A stretch of 64,000 bases of DNA from JAMOQA01 sp964420365. Its GTDB lineage: Bacteria > Acidobacteriota > Polarisedimenticolia > J045. The position numbers were made by a program, and so were the translations under genes. This document shows, piece after piece, positions 44,940 to 52,664 of this stretch; the first letter of the stretch is position 1, and each line of letters begins with the position of its first letter. A model generated the notes under the pieces. It had not been told where the DNA came from. It did no database searches and worked only from the letters and a program-made list of their open reading frames with translations. The DNA lies in the NCBI GenBank assembly GCA_964420365.1, contig CAYQTA010000069.1:1-64000 (forward strand), given 5' to 3'.

Positions 44940-46487
44940 TCAGCCGACCACGTCGAGAAGGCCGACCCCGGGCCGGCGCTCCCGGCCGACCTCCCCCGGA
45001 GCGCCCCCGGGTCCCGCGACGACGTCCCTCGTGGGCCCGCTCCCGCCCCCCGGCTCCCTCCGCCCGGCGGTCCCGCGCGACGGATCCCCCTGGCCCCGGC
45101 TGTCCCCCGCGGCCACGTCGACCTGGACGTGGGTCCCCTGCCGGGCGCAGGCGAGCTCGATCCGGGCGCTCTCCTGGCCGAGGAGCGCCGCCACGTCGGG
45201 CCGTTCCGCGCGGACGTGGACGTGAAGACGCTCCCCCCGGCGAACGAACCGGAGGATCACCTCTCCCAGCTCGGGCGGATCGAGGCGAACCGTGACCGAC
45301 CCCTGTTCGCCCTCGAGGGTGGCGAGGCGCGCCGCCACCTGCTCGGCGAGGGCGGGGGCGGCACTCCCCCGGGAAGGGGACGGCGCCGCGGGGGACGGGG
45401 TGGTTCCCGCCCGTCCCGCACCGGCAACCGCACCACCGGGCGGTGCGTGCCCGCCGGGCACGCCGGGATCCGTCCCGGGGGCCGGAGCCCCACCCCCCGG
45501 GGTCACCCCCGTGGCAGGGGCCCGCGGGGAAACCGGTCCCCCCGGGGCGCCGGGGCGGGCGCCCTCGGCGGCGGGGGTCGGCTCGGGAGGCGGAGGCCCC
45601 GCGGGGCCCTCCGGGACGGGCAGGTCCGGCGCGGGACGCTCGCCCATGGCCGCCTTCCCCCCCGGGAGACCCCGGGGAACGGCCTGGCGCACCGGGCCGG
45701 CGGGTCTCCCGTCGGCCGGCAACGGCTCCGGCCGGGGGAGATGGCGCGTCGTCTCCCCGGGCCCCGGCGTCCGGCTCCCGCGGGCCCGGACGCGCTTGCC
45801 GGGACGTCGCTTCCCCGGGGGGACCTTGCCCGGGGGGGGAAGGTCGTCCCCGCCGGGCGCCTCCGGCGGCCGGGCCGGGCCGGCGGGCAGCCCGCCGGGG
45901 GGGCGGCCCACCGGGTGTCTTCCTTGCGGGCCGGCATCGACGACGGTGGCCCCGGGTCGCGGGGGGGCGCCCCGTCCCGGGACGGGAATGCCGGTCCGTT
46001 CGTCGGCCGGCGCGGGAAGCGACGCAGCCCTCCCCGCCGGGCGCGGAACCCCGGTTGCGTCGGAACGCGCTGGAGACGGGGAACCGCCGGGACGGGGAGA
46101 GGACGGCGGCGCGCCTCCCGCGGCGTGGGGGGGGGCCGGCGCTGGAGAGGCATGGCCGCGACCCCGCGGGGCCTTCGTGGAACCGGCCGGCTCGGCCGCC
46201 GCCCGGCCCGGGGCCCGGGTCCGGGAACGGGTTCCGCCCCTTCCCGGGGCACGGGGCGGACCCGGATCCGCCCGGCCCGCGGGGGAGGCGGATGCGTTGC
46301 CCGGGGCAGACGAGGACGGTCCCCCTCCGCGGGTGGAAACCCGTCCGGGAGGGGCTTCCACCGGCGGCGGCAGCGGACCCGGAACGACGAATCCCGCCGG
46401 CCGCTCCGGGGAACGCCCGGACCGTTTCCTCGGATTCCTCGGAACGCCGGCCGCCCGGGGCGGCCCCGCCGGAGGTGAGACACGCAT
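44940..46487 (-). CDS. fliK: Flagellar hook-length control protein FliK
   Basis: This 515-residue protein has a clear C-terminal FliK (Flg_hook) domain: VTVRLDPPELGEVILRFVRR, LHVHVRAERPDVAALL, ARIELACARQGTHVQVDVA. The long N-terminal region (about 1-390) is Pro/Gly/Arg/Ala-rich with little secondary structure, as expected of a disordered ruler, and has extreme GC content. The start at 46487 is the first in-frame ATG after the sigma-54 promoter. It has no good ribosome site and a very short leader, so the start is uncertain. FliK interacts with FlhB to switch export specificity. Confidence 0.82.
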   Translation of the reverse strand: MRVSPPAGPPRAAGVPRNPRKRSGRSPERPAGFVVPGPLPPPVEAPPGRVSTRGGGPSSSAPGNASASPAGRADPGPPRAPGRGGTRSRTRAPGRAAAEPAGSTKAPRGRGHASPAPAPPHAAGGAPPSSPRPGGSPSPARSDATGVPRPAGRAASLPAPADERTGIPVPGRGAPPRPGATVVDAGPQGRHPVGRPPGGLPAGPARPPEAPGGDDLPPPGKVPPGKRRPGKRVRARGSRTPGPGETTRHLPRPEPLPADGRPAGPVRQAVPRGLPGGKAAMGERPAPDLPVPEGPAGPPPPEPTPAAEGARPGAPGGPVSPRAPATGVTPGGGAPAPGTDPGVPGGHAPPGGAVAGAGRAGTTPSPAAPSPSRGSAAPALAEQVAARLATLEGEQGSVTVRLDPPELGEVILRFVRRGERLHVHVRAERPDVAALLGQESARIELACARQGTHVQVDVAAGDSRGQGDPSRGTAGRREPGGGSGPTRDVVAGPGGAPGEVGRERRPGVGLLDVVG

Positions 46488-46502
46488 GACGCCCCGGCAA
46501 AG

Positions 46503-46518
46503 AGCAAGGACCGTGCCC
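46503..46518 (-). promoter_or_regulatory. Sigma-54 type promoter of fliK
   Basis: On the minus strand, GGGCACGGTCCTTGCT matches TGGCACGNNNNTTGCT except at the first base. The -12 element is about 16 bases before the proposed ATG, so the message would be almost leaderless. Confidence 0.72.
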
Positions 46519-46569
46519 GCGCCGGGAGGACGCCGCGCCGGGAGTTCGGGGAGGTGCCGGACGGACACC

Positions 46570-46584
46570 CGGCAGATCTTGCCG
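46570..46584. promoter_or_regulatory. CGGCA-N5-TGCCG dyad upstream of the fliK promoter
   Basis: CGGCAGATCTTGCCG is an inverted repeat 52 bases upstream of the fliK sigma-54 promoter. A near copy, CGGCAGATCCTGCCC, lies at 59020-59034 in front of flgB. It is a candidate binding site for an enhancer-binding protein. Confidence 0.4.
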
Positions 46585-46618
46585 CCCCGCCCGGCAGGGG
46601 TTTCCGGGGACCCCGGGC

Positions 46619-46645
46619 TCAAGGCCCCCGGGCCGGGGCCGACAA
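46619..46645 (+). promoter_or_regulatory. Sigma-28 type promoter of the CheC/CheX-pseudo-receiver gene
   Basis: TCAAGGCC (46619-46626), an 11-base spacer and GCCGACAA (46638-46645). Seven of eight -10 bases match GCCGATAA. The start codon is 44 bases downstream. Confidence 0.6.
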
Positions 46646-46688
46646 GTCCGGAGAGAAGCCGCCTCCCCCGCGCGGCGGAAGGACTCCC

Positions 46689-48011
46689 GTGGCCGACGAC
46701 GCGACCAGGCTGTTCACGAAGCTGATCCGCGAGGAGCCGGACGTCATCCTCCAGATCCTCGCGGAGAACGTGGGCTCCCTCGTCGGCGCGGAGGTGGAGA
46801 TCACGCCGATCCACGAGGACCAGGCCCAGCTCGAGGAGACGCTGGGCGACACGGACCTCTACTTCTTTCCGATCACCGATCACCAGGAGAACCGGACCAC
46901 CGCGCTGCTGATCATGGACCTGCCCGCCGCCGTCCACGCCGGGGCCGCCTTCGCCCTGATGGGACCCGAGCAGGTGCAGGAGGTCCTCGAGACCGGGGAG
47001 GTGCCCGACATCCTCCACGACTCGATCGGCGAGGTGGCCAACGTGATCTGCGGGGCGGCGGCCAACGTCATCCGGGAGAAGAGCGGCCAGGCGCCGGAGT
47101 TCCGCCGGGCAGCGGACTTCAAGAAGGTCCATGCCGGCCCCTGGCCCTCGATCCTCGGCGACATCGACGACAACGTTCCCTGGGAGTTCGTCGCGGGGAG
47201 ACTCAGTCTCAAGGGGGAGGACCGGGGAGTCATCCTCTTCGCGGGGAGCGACGAGGAAAAGGGGGTGATCACCCCCGAGATGATCCAGGAGGCCCGGGCG
47301 AAGGCGGCCTCCGGCACGGACGCCGGCGCGACGGCGGACGAGGGGGAGGCGGCTGCCGCGGCCACCGCCACCGGCGCGACGGCGGACGAGGGGGAGGCCG
47401 CCACCGGCGGGAGCGGGGCCGGGAACGCCACCGACGACGGCCAGGCGGTCGGCCCCGGCAGGACGGCCGCCGGCGCGGCCGACGCCGGGAAGGAGGCGGT
47501 GGGCGCGGCCGGTGGCGGTGCCCCGGCGACGAGCGGCAACGTGGCGGCCACGCCCGGAAAGGCGGCCGGCGGGACGAGCGCCGAGGGAGACGCCGCGACC
47601 GGGACCGGGGAGACCGGGCTCGACCCGTCCTCGTCCCGGATCAGCCTCTCCGCCCAGCCGGCCGACCCGGCGGCCCTCGCCCTCCGCAACGCGCTCCTCG
47701 AGATCGGGGTCAACGTGCCTCCCCTTTACCGGCCCGGGGGTGCCGTGCCCCGGAAGTCGGACGCGGTGATCGTCGTCACCCGTTCGCCGACCGACCTGCG
47801 GCTGCGGGCCGAGCGGATCCGGGCGATCGGCCAGACCGAGGGAGCGATCGTCGTCGCGTCGGACCACCCGACCCGCGAGCTGGTCCTCGCGGCCCGGGAG
47901 GTGGACGCGGCGGCGTTCCTCGTGCTGCCGACCACGCCGGACCGGCTGCGCGAGCTGCTCGCCCGGCTGCCGAAGCCGGCGGTCCCGGAGCCGGAATCGG
48001 CCCCCGCCTGA
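46689..48011 (+). CDS. CheC/CheX-like phosphatase domain fused to a pseudo-receiver
   Basis: This 440-residue protein starts at GTG 46689 with AAGGA six bases upstream. Residues 1-200 look like a CheC/CheX-family domain: DSIGEVANVICGAAANVI places Glu115 and Asn118 in the E-x2-N phosphatase motif. Residues about 205-315 are an Ala/Gly/Thr/Asp-rich linker with an internal repeat (GATADEGEAA twice). Residues about 325-428 have the receiver fold pattern, but the phospho-Asp position reads VIVVT and the usual Lys-Pro is VLPTTP, so it should not be phosphorylated. It lies ahead of cheY and a cheX-like gene. The proposed role is CheY-P dephosphorylation or a switch-complex function, with the pseudo-receiver as sensor or partner. 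Confidence 0.7.
   Translation: MADDATRLFTKLIREEPDVILQILAENVGSLVGAEVEITPIHEDQAQLEETLGDTDLYFFPITDHQENRTTALLIMDLPAAVHAGAAFALMGPEQVQEVLETGEVPDILHDSIGEVANVICGAAANVIREKSGQAPEFRRAADFKKVHAGPWPSILGDIDDNVPWEFVAGRLSLKGEDRGVILFAGSDEEKGVITPEMIQEARAKAASGTDAGATADEGEAAAAATATGATADEGEAATGGSGAGNATDDGQAVGPGRTAAGAADAGKEAVGAAGGGAPATSGNVAATPGKAAGGTSAEGDAATGTGETGLDPSSSRISLSAQPADPAALALRNALLEIGVNVPPLYRPGGAVPRKSDAVIVVTRSPTDLRLRAERIRAIGQTEGAIVVASDHPTRELVLAAREVDAAAFLVLPTTPDRLRELLARLPKPAVPEPESAPA
47323..47398 (+). repeat. 28-bp direct repeat in the linker of the fusion gene
   Basis: An identical 28-base unit occurs at 47323-47350 and 47371-47398, starting CCGGCGCGACGGCGGACG. It encodes the repeated GATADEGEA segment and likely arose by recent duplication in the low-complexity linker. 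Confidence 0.85.
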
Positions 48012-48021
48012 TCCCCGCCCC

Positions 48022-48048
48022 TTCAGATTCTCCCGGTCCGTCCGATAC
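48022..48048 (+). promoter_or_regulatory. Sigma-28 type promoter of cheY
   Basis: TTCAGATT (48022-48029), an 11-base spacer and TCCGATAC (48041-48048). From the -10 element on, CCGATACGAAGGCCAG is identical to the motA promoter (16 bases). Confidence 0.6.
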
Positions 48049-48111
48049 GAAGGCCAGGAGCGCACCCCGTGGGGGGCGCGCGACCAGTATCCGCCCGGAG
48101 GAGACGAATCG

Positions 48112-48489
48112 ATGGCGATCAAGGTGCTGCTCGTGGACGACTCGGCGGTGATGCGGAAGGTGCTGACCCGTGCCCTGCGCCAGGCCGGCCTGGACGTGGG
48201 GGACATCCTCGAGGCGGGGGACGGCTCGGAGGCGATCGGGGTGCTCGAGAACGATCCTTCCGTCGACCTCATCCTCTGCGACTGGAACATGCCCAACATG
48301 AACGGCCCGGACTTCGTCGCCGCCGCGCGGGCGAAGGGCTACGAGATGCCGATCGTGATGGTGACGACCGAGGCGGGCAACGAGCGGGTGCAGCAGGCCC
48401 TCGACGCGGGCGCCAACGGCTTCGTCACCAAGCCGTTCACGCCGGACAAGCTCGGCGAGGCCCTCGAGAAGATCCTCCAGCCGGCCTGA
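48112..48489 (+). CDS. cheY: Chemotaxis response regulator CheY
   Basis: This 125-residue single receiver domain has the acidic pair Asp9-Asp10, phospho-Asp57 in LILCDWNMPNMNG, Thr near residue 85 (VTTEAG) and Lys107 in VTKPFTP. CheY-P binds FliM and FliN to reverse rotation. GGAGGAGACGAATCG precedes the ATG. It lies between two CheC/CheX-type genes, which fits reversible phosphorylation. Confidence 0.93.
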   Translation: MAIKVLLVDDSAVMRKVLTRALRQAGLDVGDILEAGDGSEAIGVLENDPSVDLILCDWNMPNMNGPDFVAAARAKGYEMPIVMVTTEAGNERVQQALDAGANGFVTKPFTPDKLGEALEKILQPA

Positions 48490-48530
48490 TCCTCGACCGG
48501 CGAGGGGGGTCGGACGAGGGAGGGAACGAC

Positions 48531-49010
48531 GTGACGGTCGAAGCGGCGGTGGACGTGGGTGCGATCCTCGCGGACTCGTTCCGCGAGAACATCGAGATGA
48601 TGTTCGGCCTGCCCCTCGAGGGACCGGAAGAGGGTTCCGGCGACGGGCAGATGACCATGTCCGGCATGGTCGGGCTCGGGGGGCCGGAGTTCCGCGGGCT
48701 GCTCCAGATCGCGTGTACCGACCGGGGCGCGCGGAAGCTGGCCGCCACCCTGCTCGGGGGCGAGGAGATGCTCGGCGACGATCCCGCGATGATCGCGGAC
48801 GGCCTCGGGGAACTGGCCAACCTGGTCGGGGGTGCGATCAAGCGCCGGCTCGACGAGGGGGGCGGCAACATCGAGCTGTCCCTGCCGTCGGTCCTCGAGG
48901 GCGAGGGCAACCTCCTCGGCGTCAGCAACTCGGAGCGCGTGACCCTCCGCTGGATCGTGGACGGCGAGCTGGTGGAAACCTCCCTCGTCTACACGATCAA
49001 CGGTTCCTGA
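48531..49010 (+). CDS. cheX: CheX-like CheY-P phosphatase
   Basis: This 159-residue protein has ADGLGELANLVGGAIKRRL, with Glu94 and Asn97 as the E-x2-N catalytic pair of CheX/CheC phosphatases. It also has a beta-strand domain (SGMVGLGGPEFRGLLQIAC and VTLRWIVDGELVETSLVYTI). It starts at GTG 48531 with GAGGGAGGG upstream. It is probably soluble and removes phosphate from CheY-P. It lies 41 bases after cheY and is followed by a terminator. Confidence 0.85.
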   Translation: MTVEAAVDVGAILADSFRENIEMMFGLPLEGPEEGSGDGQMTMSGMVGLGGPEFRGLLQIACTDRGARKLAATLLGGEEMLGDDPAMIADGLGELANLVGGAIKRRLDEGGGNIELSLPSVLEGEGNLLGVSNSERVTLRWIVDGELVETSLVYTINGS

Positions 49011-49042
49011 TACCCGCAGGGCCGCGCGCGGGCCGTGCGGGC

Positions 49043-49078
49043 GGGGAGCCGGCGTGCCGGCTCCCCCTCGTCGTTTCC
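49043..49078 (+). terminator. Intrinsic terminator after cheX
   Basis: GGGGAGCCGGC-GT-GCCGGCTCCCC is an 11-bp stem with a very short loop, followed by CTCGTCGTTT. It starts 33 bases after the cheX stop codon. Confidence 0.75.
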
Positions 49079-49223
49079 GCCGGTCGATCTTCCCGCACCG
49101 GCGATCCCCGGACGGGGCGGCACGAACCGTGGCGGGTCCTCTTGCCGGCCGCCCGGGAACCCGCGAGGGAATTCCCCGTGGCGCGCGGACGGGTTGCGCG
49201 GCGGGAACGCGGTGCGCGGCGAA

Positions 49224-49727
49224 TCAGGACGGGTCGTCGGGACCCGGGACCGGGAAGGAACCGGGGGGAAGGAACGAGCGCGGAACGCGCGCCGACCCGC
49301 GCCCGGGGCCGGGGTGCCGCGCGGCCGGGCGAGCCGGGAAGGGTCGGCCCGGCCGGGCCGCGGGACGCCCCGCGAGTTCCTCCCGCAGGCGGCGGGTGTT
49401 CGCCTCGATCCGCGCCCGCTGCTCCTCGAGGGACGCCTTCACCTCGCGGAGCCGCTCGAGTTGCCGTCGCCAGCCGTCGGCCAGGCGCCGGAAGTTCTCG
49501 TCGAGGCGGCGGAGACCCTCCCGGGACCGCGCGGTGGCGGCGGTCACCTGCGCGTGGCGGGCGAACGTCTCCTCCAGGATGGGGAGGTAGGGGCCTGCAT
49601 CCTCGGCGAGGGAGATCCCCTTCCTCTCGAACGAGGAGCGGATGCTCTCGACGAAGGACTCCGGCACCCGGTGGTGCCGGGCGAGGCGGTCGATCTGGTC
49701 GGCGAGGGTCCTCGTGGGCTGGTCCAT
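49224..49727 (-). CDS. Coiled-coil protein of unknown function
   Basis: I do not recognise this 167-residue protein. The N-terminal half (MDQPTRTLADQIDRLARHHR, VPESFVESIRSSFERKGISL) looks globular-helical. Residues about 75-125 form a charged helix likely to be coiled coil (ENFRRLADGWRRQLERLREV and following). The tail is Pro/Arg/Gly-rich and disordered. There is no signal peptide. It is 112 bases downstream of the M23 gene on the same strand; a stem-loop (ACGGCG/CGCCGT) lies in that gap. A cytoplasmic structural or motor-associated role is possible but untested. Confidence 0.65.
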   Translation of the reverse strand: MDQPTRTLADQIDRLARHHRVPESFVESIRSSFERKGISLAEDAGPYLPILEETFARHAQVTAATARSREGLRRLDENFRRLADGWRRQLERLREVKASLEEQRARIEANTRRLREELAGRPAARPGRPFPARPAARHPGPGRGSARVPRSFLPPGSFPVPGPDDPS

Positions 49728-49839
49728 GGATGCCTGCTCCCGACCTCCCCGCCCTCCCCTGTACGGCGAAACCCCCGCCGTGCAAGGGGTCCCCGGGGTC
49801 CGCGAACGGGCCCGGACCACCACGGTCGACCCGGGACGA

Positions 49840-51201
49840 CTACTCGCCGGGCAGGGGGAGCTTGTCCGCCAGGTTGTTCCGGATCCAGCGCGCGTCGAAC
49901 CACTCGATCGGGTCGACCGCGACACCGCCGACGAAGATCCCCAGGTGCAGGTGGTCGCCCCCGGCAAGGCCGGTGGCGCCGGTCCGCCCGAGGATCTCCC
50001 CCCGCTTCACGAGCTGTCCCGGGGCGACGTCGATCGAGGAGAGGTGCGCGTACAGGCTCAGCAGGCCGTGGCCGTGGTCCAGGACGACCACGTTGCCGTA
50101 GATGCCGAGCCAGTCCGCGTAGAGCACCCGGCCGGCGTTGGCGGCGGGTACCGGCGCGCGGGCGGTCGACGCCAGGTCGAGGCCCAGGTGGACCTGGTGG
50201 TCGACGACCTGCCCCCGGTAGACGTACGTCCGGTCGTCGGCGTACCCGGCCCGGCGGGCGGAGTTCGGGAGCTGGAGGAACCGTCCCCGCCAGTGGAACG
50301 TCTCCTCGCTCTGCCGGGAGAGCTCCGCGATCTTCGCCCGGTTGGCGCGGCGGAGTTCCCCGTTGATCCGCAGGTACTGGTCGAGCAGGGTGCCGGAGGC
50401 GTCGAAGCCGGGCGTGCGGGAGGCGATCGCCGGGACGACCCGCTCGAGGAACCGGTCGGACAGCCGGATCGTGTCCCGCCGGGGCGGGTGGCGTCGAAAG
50501 TGGTCGACGAACGCCTGCTCGGCCCGGTTGCCCGCCGCGTCCTCGGCGAAGAGGCGAATCTCCGCCGGGTCGTCCAGGTTCCACGGGACGCCGTACAGGC
50601 AGAATCGCTCTCCCTCGCCGCCGCCGGGAAGCGGCCGGGAGGGGATCTCCACCGACCCGACGCGGACGCCGGAACGAACCGCCGCCGGCCCGACGCGGAA
50701 CACGACGGCACCGCTGCCGCCCTGCCGCACGTAGTGCCTCGTCGAGACGACACCGAGGGAGGGCGGCCGGAAACGCACGTCGAGGGTCTTCTCGACCACC
50801 ACCGGCTCCGGGTGCCGGAGGAACCCGTGGCGCCGCTCGGCGACGAGGCGCACGGTCACCTTTCCCTCCGCCAACCACGCCGGGCTGCCCTTGGCCAGGC
50901 GCGCCGCGAGCGTGGCGGTGCGCGGGGGAACCCTCTTCCAGAACTCCCAGGGGGTGGGCAGCTCGTCCCGGGCCTCGCCGAGGAGCTCCTCGTGGTCTCC
51001 CTGCACGGCGACGAGCGCGAGGGAGGCGACGCCTCCCGCCGGGACCTCCGCGGTCGCGGTCACCGCCGTCCCGGGCAGGCCGACCGCGGGACGGTCGGTC
51101 TCCAGGGAGAGGCGGGGCTCGGGCCCCACGTACAGGAGGCCCTGGAGGCCCCACGCGAGCAGCACGACGACCAGCAGGACGAGGACGAGACGCAGCTTCA
51201 T
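49840..51201 (-). CDS. M23 (LytM-type) metallopeptidase, membrane-anchored
   Basis: This 453-residue protein has an N-terminal signal anchor (about 5-25), a beta-rich region to about residue 270 and a C-terminal M23 domain. The zinc motif HLGLD lies near residue 337, the strand YGNVVVLDHGHGLLSLYAHL follows, and the second motif HLHLG lies near residue 417. Both metal motifs are intact, so it should be an active endopeptidase cutting peptidoglycan cross-links. Its location in the flagellar cluster, with FlgJ lacking a lytic domain, suggests it may open the wall for the rod. It follows a small secreted hypothetical gene. Confidence 0.88.
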   Translation of the reverse strand: MKLRLVLVLLVVVLLAWGLQGLLYVGPEPRLSLETDRPAVGLPGTAVTATAEVPAGGVASLALVAVQGDHEELLGEARDELPTPWEFWKRVPPRTATLAARLAKGSPAWLAEGKVTVRLVAERRHGFLRHPEPVVVEKTLDVRFRPPSLGVVSTRHYVRQGGSGAVVFRVGPAAVRSGVRVGSVEIPSRPLPGGGEGERFCLYGVPWNLDDPAEIRLFAEDAAGNRAEQAFVDHFRRHPPRRDTIRLSDRFLERVVPAIASRTPGFDASGTLLDQYLRINGELRRANRAKIAELSRQSEETFHWRGRFLQLPNSARRAGYADDRTYVYRGQVVDHQVHLGLDLASTARAPVPAANAGRVLYADWLGIYGNVVVLDHGHGLLSLYAHLSSIDVAPGQLVKRGEILGRTGATGLAGGDHLHLGIFVGGVAVDPIEWFDARWIRNNLADKLPLPGE

Positions 51202-51229
51202 CGGGAACTCCCGTCGAGGGGGCCGGCAC

Positions 51230-51799
51230 TCACCGGCCGCGGATCTCGCGGTAGCGGCGGCGCGTCAGCGCCACCGGGTCGAAGTCCGGTTCCAGGAAGA
51301 GGGCGATGCGCCGCACGACGACGCCCCGGGGAGTGCCCTCCTTCGCGACGACCATCAGCGCAAGGGCTCCCCCCCGCCGCCAGGCGGTCCCCTCCACCGG
51401 GTCGCCGGAGCGAGGATCCCGCAGGTCCACGAGGGGGGCGGCCGGCTCGCCCCAGCGCTTCACCAGGGCGGCCCGCCACTCCCGGGAGACCGGCCCGGGA
51501 TCGTCGGCGAGGAGAACGACCCGCGTCACGGTGGCGTCGTCCGCCGCCCGTGTCGCCTCGAGCCGAACGGTCACCTCGGGGTTCCCCGGCAGGTCGGCCG
51601 GGCCCTTCCAGCGCCAGCGATGGACGCCCTCCCGCTCGCCCCGGGCCCGGAACCTGCCGCCCCGGGCGGCGAGGGCCTCCCGGGCGGCGGCGACGGTCAT
51701 TCCGGGGCGCACACCGAGGATCGAGAACGGCCCTTCCCCCGCCGCGGCGGACAGGCACGCGAGAACCAGGACGACGAGCAGCGGAACGGCGCGACGCAT
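51230..51799 (-). CDS. Exported hypothetical protein
   Basis: This 189-residue protein has a signal peptide (MRRAVPLLVVLVLACLSAAA). A segment GPFSILGVRPGMTVAAAREAL resembles the SmpA/OmlA-type or BLIP-like 'GM-T' repeats found in small periplasmic proteins. The rest is alpha/beta with no catalytic motif. A conserved Trp-rich stretch (VHRWRWKG) is present. GGGAGGCTCCCG precedes ATG 51799, which was preferred over upstream ATGs because the signal peptide starts there. It is 28 bases upstream of the M23 gene, likely the same operon. Confidence 0.68.
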   Translation of the reverse strand: MRRAVPLLVVLVLACLSAAAGEGPFSILGVRPGMTVAAAREALAARGGRFRARGEREGVHRWRWKGPADLPGNPEVTVRLEATRAADDATVTRVVLLADDPGPVSREWRAALVKRWGEPAAPLVDLRDPRSGDPVEGTAWRRGGALALMVVAKEGTPRGVVVRRIALFLEPDFDPVALTRRRYREIRGR

Positions 51800-52020
51800 C
51801 GGGAGCCTCCCGGCCCCCATGATGCGACGGGAACCTCCCGCCCGCACGTCCGCCCCGGCGAGGATCCCGGATGCGCGCGACCCGCACCCGCCGGAGGGGT
51901 TGCAGGCAGGCGAAGCGCGGGTCTCCTGCAGGCGTCGCCGGGAGGCGGCGCGGGCGGCGCGCAGCGCCGCGCATCACCCGGCGAACGCGCACGACGGCGA
52001 CACGCGCGCCCGGCACCCCC

Positions 52021-52040
52021 GGGCGGCCTCCCGGCCGCCC
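52021..52040 (-). terminator. Hairpin after motE
   Basis: GGGCGGCC-GGGA-GGCCGCCC forms a perfect 8-bp stem with a four-base loop directly after the motE stop. There is no T-run. Confidence 0.5.
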
Positions 52041-52664
52041 CTACTTCTGGCGGCGGGGATCCTTCTGCCAGATCTCCCACGAGAGCTCGGCGGCGATCTT
52101 GGGATGCGTCGAGGCCAGGGAGTCGAGGGTGCCGGCAGCCTGCCGCGGCTTCATGCCGAGGAGCAGGTCGACGACGACGCGCCGGTTCTTCCGGTACAGC
52201 TCGACCAGGGCCGAGGCGGCGTTCGCCGGGTCCATTCCCTCGTAGGCCTTGAGGAGCCGGTCGAAGCTCGGGGAACGCAGCGCCTCGAGCCGTTCCCGCT
52301 CCTTCTTCGCCTCGTCCCGCAGGCGCGCGATCTCTTCCCGCTCCGCGTCGAGCTCCTTGCGCGCCGCGGTCAGCTCCCGCTCCCGCTCGACGAGCTGACG
52401 CGCCTTCTCCTCGAGCACCTTCCGCTGCTCCTCCAGCTCCTGCACCAGGGTACGGTAGGTTTCCGCCTCCACCTCGGGACCCCGGTCGAGGGGATGGAGC
52501 TCCTCGGGGTCGCTTCCCCCGTCCCGGGCGGAACCGTCCGGCTGCTGGTCCCCCGCGACGACCCGGGGCACCAGCACGCCGAGGGTCAGGGCGTCGACGA
52601 CGAGCAGCGCGTTCGCCGCGAGTGCGACGAACAGGACCGACCTGAGGACGCGGCGCAGGGTCAT
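52041..52664 (-). CDS. motE: MotE-like flagellar protein
   Basis: This 207-residue protein has an N-terminal transmembrane helix (about 7-35), a long Glu/Arg/Lys-rich coiled coil (residues about 68-130) and a C-terminal MgtE-N-like helical domain: LLKAYEGMDPANAASALVELY, RRVVVDLLLGMKPRQAAGTL, DSLASTHPKIAAEL. This architecture matches MotE-type periplasmic chaperones that stabilise MotC or the stator. It is at the end of the flgB-fliJ operon, overlapping fliJ by four bases. Confidence 0.8.
   Translation of the reverse strand: MTLRRVLRSVLFVALAANALLVVDALTLGVLVPRVVAGDQQPDGSARDGGSDPEELHPLDRGPEVEAETYRTLVQELEEQRKVLEEKARQLVERERELTAARKELDAEREEIARLRDEAKKERERLEALRSPSFDRLLKAYEGMDPANAASALVELYRKNRRVVVDLLLGMKPRQAAGTLDSLASTHPKIAAELSWEIWQKDPRRQK

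Noticed and set aside
44940..46487. Apparent repeat array of Pro/Gly/Arg runs in fliK
   Set aside because: No regular unit and no spacers; low-complexity coding sequence, not CRISPR or a tandem repeat.
44940..48299. 1119-codon minus-strand frame spanning fliK and the chemotaxis island
   Set aside because: Only the part from 46487 down contains FliK; the upstream part is antisense to the CheC-fusion gene and crosses promoters of both strands.
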